Of a DNA stretch of 64,000 nt, positions 23,991-36,321 are shown one piece after another. Within the stretch, counting starts at the first letter, position 1; each line of letters begins with the position of its first letter. Source of the stretch: Dioscorea cayenensis subsp. rotundata (taxonomy: Eukaryota > Streptophyta > Magnoliopsida > Dioscoreales > Dioscoreaceae); assembly GCF_009730915.1 (NCBI RefSeq), contig NC_052472.1, forward strand, positions 2,232,001 to 2,296,000, written 5' to 3'. Position numbers and translations under genes: made by a program. Under the pieces are notes generated by a model. That model did no database searches, had not been told where the DNA came from, and was given only the letters and a program-made list of their open reading frames with translations.

Positions 23991-25518
23991 CATTTTACAA
24001 TATCAAAGTAATATTTATTATTTTTAAAATTTTACCCATCTATATTTCTTAAATTATATTTAAATTATATAAATGAAAAGAGTAATATTTATAATCCCTA
24101 GAAAAATATATGGTTTTAAAATATAAATAATTTAATAATTTGTTTAATTTTTAGGATAAATTTTGAATAATTTCATACTATTCTTAATTCATATGCAACA
24201 TCTTTTTAAACAACATTCTATGATGGAGGGGGTATTTTTTACAAGCTGTATGTTTAAACATTACTTTTTTATAGATGTGAATACATGAATGTTTATTTAA
24301 ATGTAAATACAAACATTTATAAAGCATTTTTTTTTTTTTGGGGGTGATATCCGTTCTTCTCATCTATAAATATTTTAAATTTAAAGAATTTTTAAATAAT
24401 GAAAATATGAACCACAATATTTCGGTTGTCAATTTTAACTAATTTTTATTCAATTTTTTTTAACTAATAATAAAAAACAAATTAGGGCAACAGAAAATAC
24501 TGCTGTGTAAATCTAATCCAAGTATGGAACAAATTTCCTAAAACATTTTATATCATATATTATAAAACTATCTAATAATAATTATGTTTATCTATTATTA
24601 ATTAAAACTGGCATGTTGCCCATCTTCTGCTCATCCATAATTTTTCCAGAAGCAACGAATATAATGTCTATCAAGTAAATGCATAAAATTATTGCCGAAA
24701 TTGAACAAATTATCATTAAAAAAAAATGTCAATAACTACAATGTGATTGGCCCTTTCATCAATTGGGGATTATAGTTTAAATTTTGACACTTCCATATTA
24801 AATACATTTTAGTCTTGTAATGCCATAACGTTTAATTTCGTTAATACTTGTTGATGTCGCATAAAAATAAACCTGAAATTACTTTTTTACCCTTATTTAT
24901 ACATTACTAAAATGTATACCATTTAAAATCATTTTCACTATTTACTAAGCATTGTAATCCCTAATTACCCCGAGTTGAAACCCAAAGAAATAAAACCAAA
25001 CCCTAATTTCATGTGATTTAAATGAGTTGGAAGAGAAATTCCTCAAATAGCAGTGACCAAAGTAAGATCTAAATTTGGGATTCAATCTTAATATTCTAAT
25101 TAGAAAGAATTGGTTGTAGTAATGTAAATAAAGGCAAAAACGTGAATCCATCTTTAGTTTTATACCATGACGACAAGTATTAACGGAATTAAGCGTTTTA
25201 GCACTTTTCAAAAGCCAAAACATAGAGCTTCAGTAGATCAATTGCCAGAAGAGTATCAAAACATCCAAAACCAGCAGTTAATCCTTGAAGACATTTGATC
25301 ATGATATATGATCATGTAGCTTTCATAGCATCAAAAGGAAAAAAAAAAAAAAAACAAAGCTTATGTCCTACAACAAGGCAATAATTACAACTTGGTAATT
25401 TCTGTACATATCTTGACATTTTGAAGAAATTCCAGGATTGGATATCAAACTACATGATTCTATTAATCAGTTATTTTAAAATAAATAAAATGGCATTGGA
25501 TCATTGACCTTTCAGAGC
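23991..25518. other. AT-rich spacer between uL30m and CPP1-like genes
   Basis: No recognised gene, RNA or clear transposon termini. The last part probably holds the 3' UTR of the minus-strand CPP1-like gene. Confidence 0.6.
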
Positions 25519-28500
25519 TTATCTAAGGTACAGTGATACAAGGAGCTGAGAGAAAAGAATGAACTCACTCACAATCACCGCGGGTGAGTGAATGCCGAAG
25601 AACGGGACTATATCAACCTGCAACCAATTCTCCACGGCGGATCCTACGACCGCGCCGATAACGAGCCCACCGACAGTGATAAGTGCTGCCTTCCCTGAAA
25701 AATCAAAGGCCAGGAACAATCATTCTCAATGTATTTATTATATCTTAAGAGTATGCTTTTCAGGTAAACTGATGATTAAAACTTCTTAGCAGATGAAAAT
25801 TATTAAGTCTGTGCCCAACCATACAGGTTCTTAATTTTTACCTTCTCTGGTTTTCGCCATGTTACTTTATGAACATATTCATTAACCAAAACTATTTAAT
25901 AGCAACGTACGAAGCCATGATGAGATATTTGTTTCACATAGCAACGTACGAAACCTGTTGGGTGACTCTTAGTCTTGCATGATCAGCAAAGCATATAACC
26001 AAACTTTATTACTTTCACCTTATTCCTTGGCGTCTTTGATTCATTTACATGCTCAGTATCCATGATTAACATTCATAGAAATCCCCAAGACAAATCAACT
26101 TAATATAAATTTGTTTTACCGACACCTAATTAGATTATCAACCCCTTTTGGCCAGTCCAAGCAATGAACCAATTTCACAAATTTTGCGATTGTGAACCAA
26201 ACCAAATCTCGTTCTATTACTATTTATTTTCTCTTGGAGAATTCATGAGATGAAAGGAAAAAACACACACTAACAACACATTCATGAGAAAAACAAAAAT
26301 GCGGTTTCATCTAAGGTCGCTTTCCGGTTCATAATCACTTCCCTAAGATTAAAAGATTGTCACATATATATCAAATTTCTTGGTTGTAGTAAATTAAGCA
26401 TTCTACCACAAAACTATTGGAGCTAACTATACAAGGATTCTATTGAGAACTGAGACCCACATATACCCACCATCAAAAGGTTGAAGAATGTTTCAATCAT
26501 CATGTGATTAATATATGGCATTGAAAGCGATTTGCAGAAGCTCAATAAGGTGTTCATATTCAAGTTCTCTTAAAAGGGAGCAATAAGAGAAACAAAAGAA
26601 ACAGAAAACCTGAAATAAAATAACAATGAATAGGAATGATGAAGTACTAACCTAGAGAAATATTCTTCTTGGTCAAGAAGTATAGTGAAACTCCAAAGCC
26701 GGTAGCCAAAATGATTCCAGGCACATCAGGGCCAGTATATATTCCTGTTGACGATGTTGATGCCCCACTAACAAACGTAACAACCATCAAAGCTCCATAA
26801 ACCCCTGCCTGCACTCCCAAACTGCTTGGAGATGGAGCTTCAACAGATACAGGAGCATTCTTCACTGTATTCTGTAGCCAAGGAGGCAAGCTACTGAATC
26901 CAGTGTTTCTAGCAGATTTTACATCAGCATATCGGATGTTTTTATTAACAACTTTGCCAGCCCTGCGTTGACTTAAACTCTGCATAAGCAACATGTCATA
27001 AGCAGCCTCTACCTGAAAAATAAAAGCCAGCATTCAAAAATGAATCTCCAGCAGCCGATATATTGTGTTTCTAATATCAATAGCCTCTTTATTTGAAATA
27101 ATGGTCAAGTAAATTGGTTAGAAACAATCTTTGGAACATATGATAATATAACAAAGGTTTCAATTAGTTTTAGCTAACAAAATTGCATAAGACGATGTTT
27201 TTGCCAGCTAGGAACCAGAATACTCAATAGATGTTGCGGATGGTTTTGGCAACTAGATTTTCTGAAGTAGGTGTGCAGCAGCTATAAAATTAGAACCATA
27301 AATGCAGAAATGCTGGATTTGCATCCGTATAAGTGTCCTAAAAGAAGTGAATCGACCATTCCTACATTGACTTGGAAGAGAAATACTTGTCTTGCATGTG
27401 TGCAATGTAAATCTAGAATATGATTGTGAGCACAGATATGCAGATCTTCTCTCTAGCTTGCAATAAATATCATATTTCACAGTAGACAATCCTATCGACA
27501 ACCAATCAATAAGATTGTTGACTAGTATGACATCAATAACATTCCACTGTTTCATTTGAGGTTCTAGGGTTAAAGATAATCATACATGTGAAAATAGTTA
27601 TTGGAAAGAACAACAACAATTACCCAACCTGAACTAATAAAATAATACCATAATTAATGGGAGGATGCCCGATCAATTTAAGGGTCTTTTACCAAGGTGA
27701 AATATTATCATGCCTATAGTGTGTCAAACATGGAACTCACAATCATGAACTAAAATTTTGCTCGAGAACATGAAAATGCAGGATTGCAGAACTACTTTTG
27801 TTTAATAATTAAAAAGGATCTTATAATATTAATGTAAACGACATATGATGAATGCATGCATTTATCTCGTATTTTATTGCCTCTATCTACATTTCACTTT
27901 CATGTATAACACAATTTGGCCTAGTTATAATCATGTGTTCCCTATAATGTCACCGTGTTTGACTTTATTTATTGATTGATATTCACCATGCTTATTCTTA
28001 TTTCCAAAACCATGTTCAACATGCTTATATTGAATAAGGTTTATGAACTCATTTGATCCATCATACCACCAAATTCCAGTATTCCAGCAAGTCCAAAAAA
28101 TATGATCAAGCTTTTATGGGTTTCAGAAGTTCAATTGGCCACCTTGCAAGCATTTGGATGGTTTGAGAGCCGTCTCATAGTGAGATCCCACCCAAGAAAA
28201 AGAAGACTACTCAGCATATAGTGAAATAAATAAATTGTTGCCTTGTTGGGCTTTATGCAAAAGCTAGTTAAACTGAAAAGAACACATTCAAAAAATTTCA
28301 CCTTCTTAATCATAAGCTATAATAAACCAACATCTCGTAACTTTTCTAGAGAGAAGAGACTCCAAAATGACCATGCTAAGTCATTAAAAAGAAGGTGGTC
28401 ACAAAAATCATAAAGCATCACCAATAACAAATCTTGATAAACATAAATGACAAGACCCAAATACAATCAGATTAATTAAGTATTTGAACGCATCCTGTAA

Positions 28501-31052
28501 GACTGGATCAAAATTTAACACTTAAACACATGCCAATCATTCACAATAAATGGAGCAATAACACACTACAAATAAGAGCTATTGCTAGGAATTGAACATG
28601 AAGCTTACAATATCATTCACTGCTTTATCACAGACTAAATTGGACACAATAAATCAATTAGGGAGTGACAACAATGACAGTAACAATAATGTTATAACAC
28701 TAACAAAAAAAATAATACAATAAAGAATGGTGAAATTAAATTGGAATGCAAAAAATTTCAGGTTCAAATCAACAGAGAGTTTACAGGTCTGAAGTTTTTT
28801 GTAGGGCTGTTAGAAGGGAGCACAACACTCTTAAAAGAAAATGCAAATATAGTTCTACTCACTCTACAACCTTACCTATTATGACTTTTTATCAGTTTAA
28901 TTAAGTCATTGAACACATCCTGTAAGACTAGATCAAATTTAACACTTAAACATAAGCCAAGCATTCACAATTAATAAATGAAGCAAGAACACACCACAGA
29001 TAAAACAGATGGCTAGGAATTGAACATGAAGCTCACAGAATCATTCACTTCTTTATCACAGACCAAATTGGAATTAATCTTCACAATATTATTACTGTTT
29101 CATCAAATATCAGCCATTGAAGCTCAGTGAAAAGGTCACATGCAAGTCAAGTGTTTTTTAAAATTTCTTGAAACATAACTATTAACTAAAACATACAACA
29201 AAATAAAAGAAACACCAAATCCATAACAACTGTTGCTTGCAGATAATCCACTAGCTTACTAGGTCAGCTTGGACTTGCTCCGGATATTCAAACAGAAAAA
29301 TTCATAGAAGAGTAGAAAGTGGCATATTGCTTTGGCTTGTTTAACTTATTCACAACATGTGATAAAGATATCCACAGACTACAGATTGTGCTACTAATTT
29401 ACTATATTAAAGCATCTAGATTATGTATGCCAATTAAAACATCTCCTACAGATTCTACAAAGAGGTCGGTGGTTAATTAATATATGTTGGCAAAGAAGAA
29501 TTGTAAATAAAGCCCAAACTATTTTGTAATAATTCAAATTTTAATATGATTTAGATCTCTTGTATATAAATCTTTCTTTTTTCTAAAAACAACTTGTTTT
29601 TAGTATAATATTCTCCATCCTTCTAAAAACAATATGATCCACATGTCCATGTATATATGGCTATCCAGGTTTTATTAAATTCAGGTAGCGGGTATATATC
29701 AGTATCTAATAACAGTGACCAAAACCAAACATCAAGCCTAATTTTAAAGCTGTAATGCCAGGTGACTACAATCTCACATAAACAGTGTACCAAAAACTTG
29801 GATCAAAATCAGGTATCAGGCTGAATTATTATGTTCTTGGACTTTGAGTAAATGAAAATTCCATGTTCCCAACGGTAATGGGGCATAAATATGGAATGGC
29901 TGTATATGATTTAAGTTAAGCTTATACAAAGGTTTGACATATTTGAGGATTTTCATGTCCAACTTTATTGTAAGGATTTTAGTTTTCCTAGTCATATCAC
30001 TGCTACATGTATACATTCACCTCAAATAAGGTCTATTTTTTTCCTTGTTAATTACATCAGCATCCAAATTGTTTGTGCCTGAAGCCTTGAATGCCTAATT
30101 TCTTGAATATTTCAATTACATGAATACATTTCTATCCAGCACCTCTATCCAGCACCCACCTAACAGTGCCTTCTACATTTAAAAATTCAAGCTCAAATAC
30201 AAGATTTACCTAAAGCTGACATGTGTAAGCTCAACAAAATATATTCTTCTTCCTTTGCCAAAATAGGTGAAGTATTATGCCCTTAATGTATTATTTATAC
30301 TCAAGTTGACAAATTCAACTTCCTTTCCCCCTTTTTAATATTTGTGAGAATTCAACTCTTCTTTTATCCTTAACGTATTATTTAGTTCCTCAAATATATT
30401 ATTTATAGTCTGTGGACAAATTCAAATCATCTGAGACTAAAAATCAAAGCTTTTCTTTTTTCTATGAAAAAAAAAAATACTACTTGAACAGCAAAAACAT
30501 CAATCAAATAAAATCCAAAACTCATCATTTACTTAGTCATACTAACAAGGAAAAAAAGAACACAAACTAAATATAAAATTACAGCCACACGAATCCCACA
30601 TCTAAATCTAACCCAAACAACGAATTTCTCAAAAATCCTAATTTCTCCAATCAAATCAAATAACAACACATTCCGGCAACTACTCAAGCAATCAAAATCA
30701 GCAAATCCAATTCTAAATCCAGAGAAAAAGGGCACACCTGGGCGACTGCCTCCGGATCGTCCTTACAAGCCGCAGCGATGGCGTTCTTAGCACGCAAGAT
30801 GTCATCAAAGGACGCTCCCTCCTGCACGCCAAGAAGCTTGAGAGCGTTCTCAAGCGACATCTCGTAAGGCGCCGAGGAATCATCAGCCCTAGACCCAGCC
30901 GGCGCCGGTGCCGTCGTGGTGGCCCGGCGAGGCACAGATTGGTTAAGACTGGGGGTTCCCCACCACCTCCTCCGCTTCGCTTGCTGCGAAGAACTACGAG
31001 GAACGAAGGGTTTGTAGAGGATGCATCGATTCAGCGAGAGCGCAGACGCCAT
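25519..31052 (-). CDS. CPP1: CPP1-like plastid membrane protein (DUF3353, J-like domain)
   Basis: Three exons (31052-30738, 27012-26652, 25694-25519) join into 283 residues. Introns are GT-AG, in phases 0 and 1. Residues 1 to ~60 are rich in Ser/Arg/Ala, like a plastid transit peptide. Next comes a J-like helical region (MSLENALKLLGVQEGASFDD, then VEAAYDMLLMQSLSQRRAGK) that lacks the HPD motif of true DnaJ. It is followed by SVEAPSPSSLGVQAGVYGAL and about four hydrophobic segments, ending FILFSQLLVSLYLR. This is the pattern of CHAPERONE-LIKE PROTEIN OF POR1 / CELL GROWTH DEFECT FACTOR 1, a thylakoid/envelope protein known to stabilise protochlorophyllide oxidoreductase. Function is by family, and a DUF3353 paralogue is possible. 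A (CT)n leader lies just before the ATG. Intron 1 is 3.7 kb and carries an internal direct repeat. Confidence 0.88.
28468..29075. repeat. Diverged ~180 bp direct repeat in CPP1-like intron 1
   Basis: Copies at about 28468-28650 and 28895-29075 share CATCCTGTAAGACT(G/A)GATC, AACACTTAAACA, CATTCACAAT, GCTAGGAATTGAACATGAAG and CTTTATCACAGAC, spaced about 425 bp. They read the same way and look like an old partial duplication of the intron. Confidence 0.85.
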
Positions 31053-31056
31053 TGTT

Positions 31057-31058
<2 letters not shown>

Positions 31059-31093
<35 letters not shown>
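31059..31093. repeat. (CT)n tract in the CPP1-like 5' UTR
   Basis: About 35 bp of TC repeats just upstream of the minus-strand ATG (reads GA on the gene strand). Common in plant leaders. Confidence 0.85.
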
Positions 31094-31097
<4 letters not shown>

Positions 31098-31347
31098 CTG
31101 TTTGTCTATCTCTTTCGTGGTTTTTATAGCGTGCGAGTTATGAAAGGCGGTATATCTGAGTAATTTATTTATTTATTTATTTATTATTTTTCATGTATTT
31201 CATAAACGAGAAAAAGGATTCTGGACGTTCGCAGATGAGAACAAACAGTGATTTATCTGTAAAGAAACAAAAAGAGTAACAGGTAAGTTGTGCTATGTTT
31301 TTTTAGTTTGAGTTCCTATAGATCTGGTGGAAATAAAATTTGACTGG

Positions 31348-31415
31348 TTCAGATCCATTCACTAAACCACGATCTGTTCTATCAACAGTTCGGATCCATT
31401 CACTAAACCACGATC
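31348..31415. repeat. Short direct repeat, 42 bp period
   Basis: GATCCATTCACTAAACCACG occurs at about 31352 and again at about 31394, i.e. two copies of a 42 bp unit. Confidence 0.85.
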
Positions 31416-31682
31416 AAAATACTGTACATCCAACTTTTTCACTGTGTTAATGTACTTAGGATACACAAGCAATATGAACATGTAATAGAATGTCCCCAGA
31501 TTATTAAAAGTAAGAGAGAGAGAGTTGAAAGGAGAGAGATAGGAACAAGTTGGTATATAAACAGTAGTGCCCGACCATAGTACTCGTTCCAAATAGATTG
31601 GTGTTTTTACAGAACCATTGGATTGAAATACAATGGTTTATAGCAACATTTATAGATTATGCAACATGTATAGAGGAGTAAT

Positions 31683-31684
<2 letters not shown>

Positions 31685-31729
<45 letters not shown>
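31685..31729. repeat. (TA)n microsatellite
   Basis: About 45 bp of uninterrupted TA repeats. Confidence 0.95.
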
Positions 31730-31730
<1 letters not shown>

Positions 31731-32119
31731 GGAGGATGTAGATTTAAAATTTAAAGGCGTTTCACAATGCAATTAGATTTGGATCCATTGAAATTTTATA
31801 TATAGTATTAAACAGTAAGTATATATAGTAATCAACAGTAAAATTATATAATTATTGTATATGTAATAGCTATTAGATGAATGGAGGAATTTATATTTAA
31901 ATTCTAAAATCGTTTTACAGTGTAGTTGGATTTGCATCCATTACACATATTATCAAATAGTATTAAACAGGTTATCCTGTAGATATGTAAATATGTGATT
32001 ACTAGGGTTTAATATTTATTTTATTAATTTTATTGATATTTATTACAATAATAAGATAGTGTGAAATTGATGAAAATAAATTTTTTTAGAATATTATTAT
32101 TATTATATATATATATATA

Positions 32120-32365
32120 TAGAGGATCAATCCTCTATGAACGTTGCTTTAGACCGTTGGATTTCGATTCAACGGTCGGACACTATTCAATGAACAGTGT
32201 TACTGTGTTTATGAACAGTAGCCCAGTAAAAAGTGGGATGCACAGTAAAAACAAAATTAAAACTAATGAACTCATTAATCTAAGATTAACTCCCACTGTA
32301 GCTAAAGGTTAGCATTACTGTAGCTCTCTGTGGACGTCTATGCACGTCCACAGAGAACCTTTTCT
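32120..32365. repeat. Copy of a dispersed non-coding repeat family
   Basis: It contains GAACAGTAGCCCAGTAAAAA, GTGGGATGCACAGTAAAAAC and terminal GTGGACGT(C)TATGCACGTCC stretches. Closely similar CAGTAAAAAGTGGGATRCACA wording occurs near 58007 and 58106, and inverted near 55070. Probably part of a non-autonomous DNA transposon; the ends are undefined. Confidence 0.5.
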
Positions 32366-32381
32366 CATATATATATATATA

Positions 32382-33474
32382 TGTTAGTTCTACCAGTGTG
32401 GTTTGTGGGGTTTAGGGAATATTCAAACACTCGTACAAGCATACACAAACCAAACAAGAAAGAGACACACGACGTTGGTAACCCAATTCGGTGTCCACTT
32501 GCCTATGTCTGGGGGTCCAAGCCCGGAGATAAACAATCCACTAAAAGAGATGAAAATACATGAGTACAAACACTTGTCACTCAACGCTCACAAACAAAGA
32601 TCACTACCCTCTTTAGATTGTCTTGTGCACCCACACTCTCTAGCTCCGGTCGCACATACAATCTACGAACAAGGTAGCTTATATAAACGCCTCAACGTCC
32701 CAAATATAGCACATACCTCTTTTAGAATCTCCGTGACTACTAATTTAAAAACCTTCCAAAATTAGTTGTTGCAACTCTTGTTGTAACATAAGTTGCAACA
32801 TAGCCCTGACTGCTGACTTGACTGAGTTCTGGTTACGTTGCTGACGACATCAAGACCCATCAACCTCCCGGTCATGCTTAGTCCAAGTCGATGCAATCAA
32901 ATCTACCGATCCGATTGCCGGCAACTAGTCTATCTCTTCAGTTCCTCATCACGCAGTCCCCTCGCAAGGGGCGCACGTCCTTGTGCATCTTCATGGAACT
33001 TGCCAAACTTAGTCATCAATCTTCCAAGTTTGGTCTTCAAAAGATTCTCCTAACTTGATCTTCAATTCACCCAAGTTTGGTCATCAAATCTTTCCAATAA
33101 TAGATCTTCAATCAATCAATTCAATCATCAAGGATTCTTCAAATCATATATCCTTCATTCATACCATGAATAGATATTTCTTCAAATAAGCTCCATCATA
33201 TTTAGTCTTCAATTATATCTCTCTAAGAATGGTCTTGATATGATCTTGAACAAGTTAAAAAAAATAATACCACCAAGATTTTCAAGATATTTTCCTCTAT
33301 GTTATAGACTTATTAAAAATAGCTCCACTATATTTAGGATGATTTGCCTTACACCCCTAGTCTCCTTGCCATGCCACCAAGATTTTCATGTCATCAATTA
33401 TGCCTTATCACCATGGTTGCCACGTCATCTTGTCTTGGTGTCAAATCATGCCAAATAAATAGTGCGGTTGCACT

Positions 33475-33478
<4 letters not shown>
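32382..33478 (+). mobile_element. Probable solo LTR of an LTR retrotransposon
   Basis: 1097 bp starting TGTTAGTTCT and ending GCACTAACA. TG...CA termini form a perfect 7 bp inverted repeat (TGTTAGT/ACTAACA) and are flanked by ATATA on both sides (32377-32381, 33479-33483). The duplication is weak evidence because both flanks are (TA)n. A TATATAAA box lies near 32679 and an AATAAA-type signal near 33453, consistent with plus orientation. There is no coding content, and no second copy or internal domain in the window. It is unrelated by eye to the Copia fragment at 8-11 kb, whose LTRs are unseen. Confidence 0.7.

Positions 33479-33531
<53 letters not shown>
33479..33531. repeat. (TA)n microsatellite at the LTR edge
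   Basis: About 53 bp of TA repeats immediately following the LTR terminus. Confidence 0.95.
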
Positions 33532-33537
<6 letters not shown>

Positions 33538-34095
33538 TGTTTGCAATGATTAATGAAAGAAGGATAGATTTGGATATTTCTCAAATTATAATGAATTGTA
33601 GCCTTAAAATAAGTTTGAAAAGAAAATGTTGCATATATATATATAAGTAGATATATATCCGTGTATAATTAGATGGATTCAATCTAGAGATGAAGAAAAC
33701 GTGAAAAAAATGAAGGAAATAAAATGAAATAATCCGTCTGACTCAGACCTTGATCTTGGCCGGTAGAGTTTGGATACATACACGTGTCAAGTACTGGGTC
33801 TGTCTGAGTTTGGATCAGGGTATAATTTGAAATTTTAAAAATATATAAAAATTGTTTATAATAAATAAGAAAACTCTCTTTGTATATATATATTTTTTAA
33901 ACTAAAAGGGTTTATTAAAATAAGTCTTGGAAAAAAAAAAGAACACTGCTTAAAAAAGACTACATCCCTACTTAAATAGACTTGGCCAAGCAATGAGTGA
34001 GCAACTTTATTTAAAGATCTAAATAATAATAATAAAAAAATCCTTATTTGTTGTTAACAGATAAATAAGAAATAAAAAATTATTGAGGTTTTTTC

Positions 34096-35110
34096 CAAGG
34101 ATTTAAAAATCGGACCGGACCGGCCGGTTCAACCAGTTCAACCGGGAACCGGCCCCCAGTCCGGTTCAGTCATATAACTTGAACCGGGTCCTCATCGAAC
34201 CGGTTATGAACCGGCTTTGAACCGGGAACCGGCGAACCGGTTAGATCGGACCGGTTTGTTAACAGCAGCCTCAATCTCGACGCTCTTGCCGCGCACATCA
34301 ATCTCCACAGCCACAATCGGACAACCTTCGGTTCTCAATCACCCTTCGCCGATCAAGCACCGTTTATCTGATCACAAAGTGAATGGAAATGATCAGTTCG
34401 ACGGGCAGCGGCAACAATGAGGCGACCGGCTCTAGCGAGGTCGAGACAAAGCTCACGGCCAATACCAAAGGACGCAGCAGTGACCATGACCATCTTCCCC
34501 TCAAGCTTCTCCCATGGCTGCCGTTACTATGTACCTGCCATAATAGTACTCAACGCTTTACTCATCAACTTCCACAAGTTTTGAAACAGCCTTAATTTTT
34601 GAAGATGTGAAACGGAGACTCAAAGATTATCTTTTTATATGGAACAAACACCGGCGGCGTAGGAATCTTATTCTATTTTGTGTGAGTTTTACTGGCGGTG
34701 AAACCCAAGAGAAACCGCGGCAAAATCTTCTTCTTTTTAAAAATAATTTTTTTAGTTATTTAAATATTGAGGTTAGTGTTTTATCTATTTTATAATGATA
34801 ATAATAATAATAATTTATATACAAGTTACATAGCACACTAGCACAATTCCCGAAGGTTGCATTTGAAAATTAAACATGACATTGATGCATGAACCAAGTC
34901 GCCAGGGTAGTGAATTCACGTGATTCATTCTACGATTTATTTTCTATTCCACCCACTTGTATGACATTTCTCATACTTATGTTAATAATTTTAATTTATA
35001 AGAATCTAATGGCATGCAAGCATATATTGTTGAACCGGCCGGTTGGACTGGTTGAACCGCGAACCGGTTGATCAACCGGTTCATCAACCGGTCCAGTTTT
35101 TAAATCCTTG
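34096..35110. mobile_element. Non-autonomous hAT element carrying a host-gene fragment
   Basis: A 1015 bp element with a perfect 8 bp target duplication GTTTTTTC (34088-34095 and 35111-35118). Ends are inverted repeats: left CAAGGATTTAAAAATCGGAC, right (reverse complement) CAAGGATTTAAAAACTGGAC. Both subterminal regions are packed with AACCGG/GACCGG motifs (about 34110-34255 and 35032-35098), as in the hAT element at 17922-18815. No transposase is encoded. Between the arrays lies a minus-strand fragment of a short-chain dehydrogenase gene with leader-like sequence upstream. Confidence 0.9.
34256..34523 (-). pseudogene. Short-chain dehydrogenase/reductase fragment captured in a hAT element
   Basis: Minus-strand translation gives an SDR N-terminus: [20 protein letters not shown], then [20 protein letters not shown] and [12 protein letters not shown]. 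In another frame it continues AVEIDVRGKSVEIEAAVNK. The family cofactor motif TGxxxGIG is seen as TAASFGIG, and the following AAARR strand is typical of plant NADP-type SDRs. Two in-frame stops and one frameshift make it a pseudogene. Similarity ends at about 34256, where the element's CCGG subterminal array starts. Only the first ~90 residues of a ~250-300-residue family are present. Confidence 0.8.
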
Positions 35111-35502
35111 GTTTTTTCTAAAATATTTTACAAATGTTGTGAGTGAGCGGAGCTTTATTCAATTATGTTGCAAGGTTCGAAATTTTCTAATCTAAACTCA
35201 ACTAGTAATAACTCAATTATATTGGTTTTAATTTAATTTAAATTTATTATTATTATTATTATAAGTAATACTGTTTAAATAGGTTTAGTTCAAAATAGAA
35301 TAATTCTTTAATTTAGTAAAAGAATAGCTTTTAATAAATAAATTTTATTTTGACATTGAGTTGATATTTTAATAGAACCTAAACTATATATCTATATCTA
35401 TATATATATATATATATATTAAAGCTAGAATGTTTGGCTTAGTTAATCAATAATCTCTTGGCCTATTAGTATTAGGTCCTTGGGTAAGGTGTTTCTATTA
35501 TG

Positions 35503-36321
35503 CATGGATGGATCCATATGTATTGAAGTGGGGTTCAAGGACCCCAATTTTTTTTTAGAAAAAAATATATTAAATATTATATATATAAAGGATAGACCTC
35601 ATTTTTTTAATGAAATATGGACCCCATTGTAAGATCCAGCCCATAACTTATTAAATAAAGTGGGTTTTAATAAATTTATGATAGAAGAGCAAGCCCAATG
35701 AGTCCATACCATTTTAAATTAATTAAATATATTAATGAGAAAGTCCAATCATTTCCTCTCATCTCCCAAATTTCACTTTTGCTCTAATTTTTTAAAGGCG
35801 CTCCAATTGACGATCTCTCCACTATTCAAATAGTCAAACTATTTTGTTAATATTGTGGTACAAAAATAGTGATTTAACCAAAAGCTTTTAGGGAGGTGAT
35901 TTTCCACTTTATTTGTAGGATGATTTTACATCCATTGACTTTAGATTTGATTATATTTTATATATTTGTCCATTATTTTTTGTGTATATTTTGTTTGGTT
36001 ATTTATCACTGGAGCATCTATGGGATTTAAATATAATTGACTTTTTAGTCATGTGTTGGATGATTATAATTGCTAATTTAGTGAGTTTCATTTTGAAATT
36101 GTGAAGTGAAATTATACCGTATTTCATCTGGGGAAAATCTGAGCATTGAATTATTCTTGTGTGTGAAGAGTAATATTTTGACTTTGATTTTTGTCAATGT
36201 TAAATATACTTATTGTTTGGTTTGTTTGTCATCACCAAACTTGCAATGCAAATAATTTTTAATATGATAAACATTTATTATATATGGACCTCACTATGTA
36301 AAATTCTTGGATCCGCCACTT
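35503..36321. mobile_element. Internally deleted TTF-hAT derivative
   Basis: 819 bp. The left end CATGGATGGATCC and the right end (reverse complement) AAGTGGCGGATCC match the CAGTGGCGGATCC-type ends of plant TTF/ZMYM hAT elements. The matching subterminal AGTGRGGTYC blocks are GAAGTGGGGTTC and ATAGTGAGGTCC. Flanks CTATTATG (35495-35502) and TTGTTATG (36322-36329) agree at 6 of 8 positions. No transposase remains. Same type as the coding relic at 5-7 kb. Confidence 0.7.
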
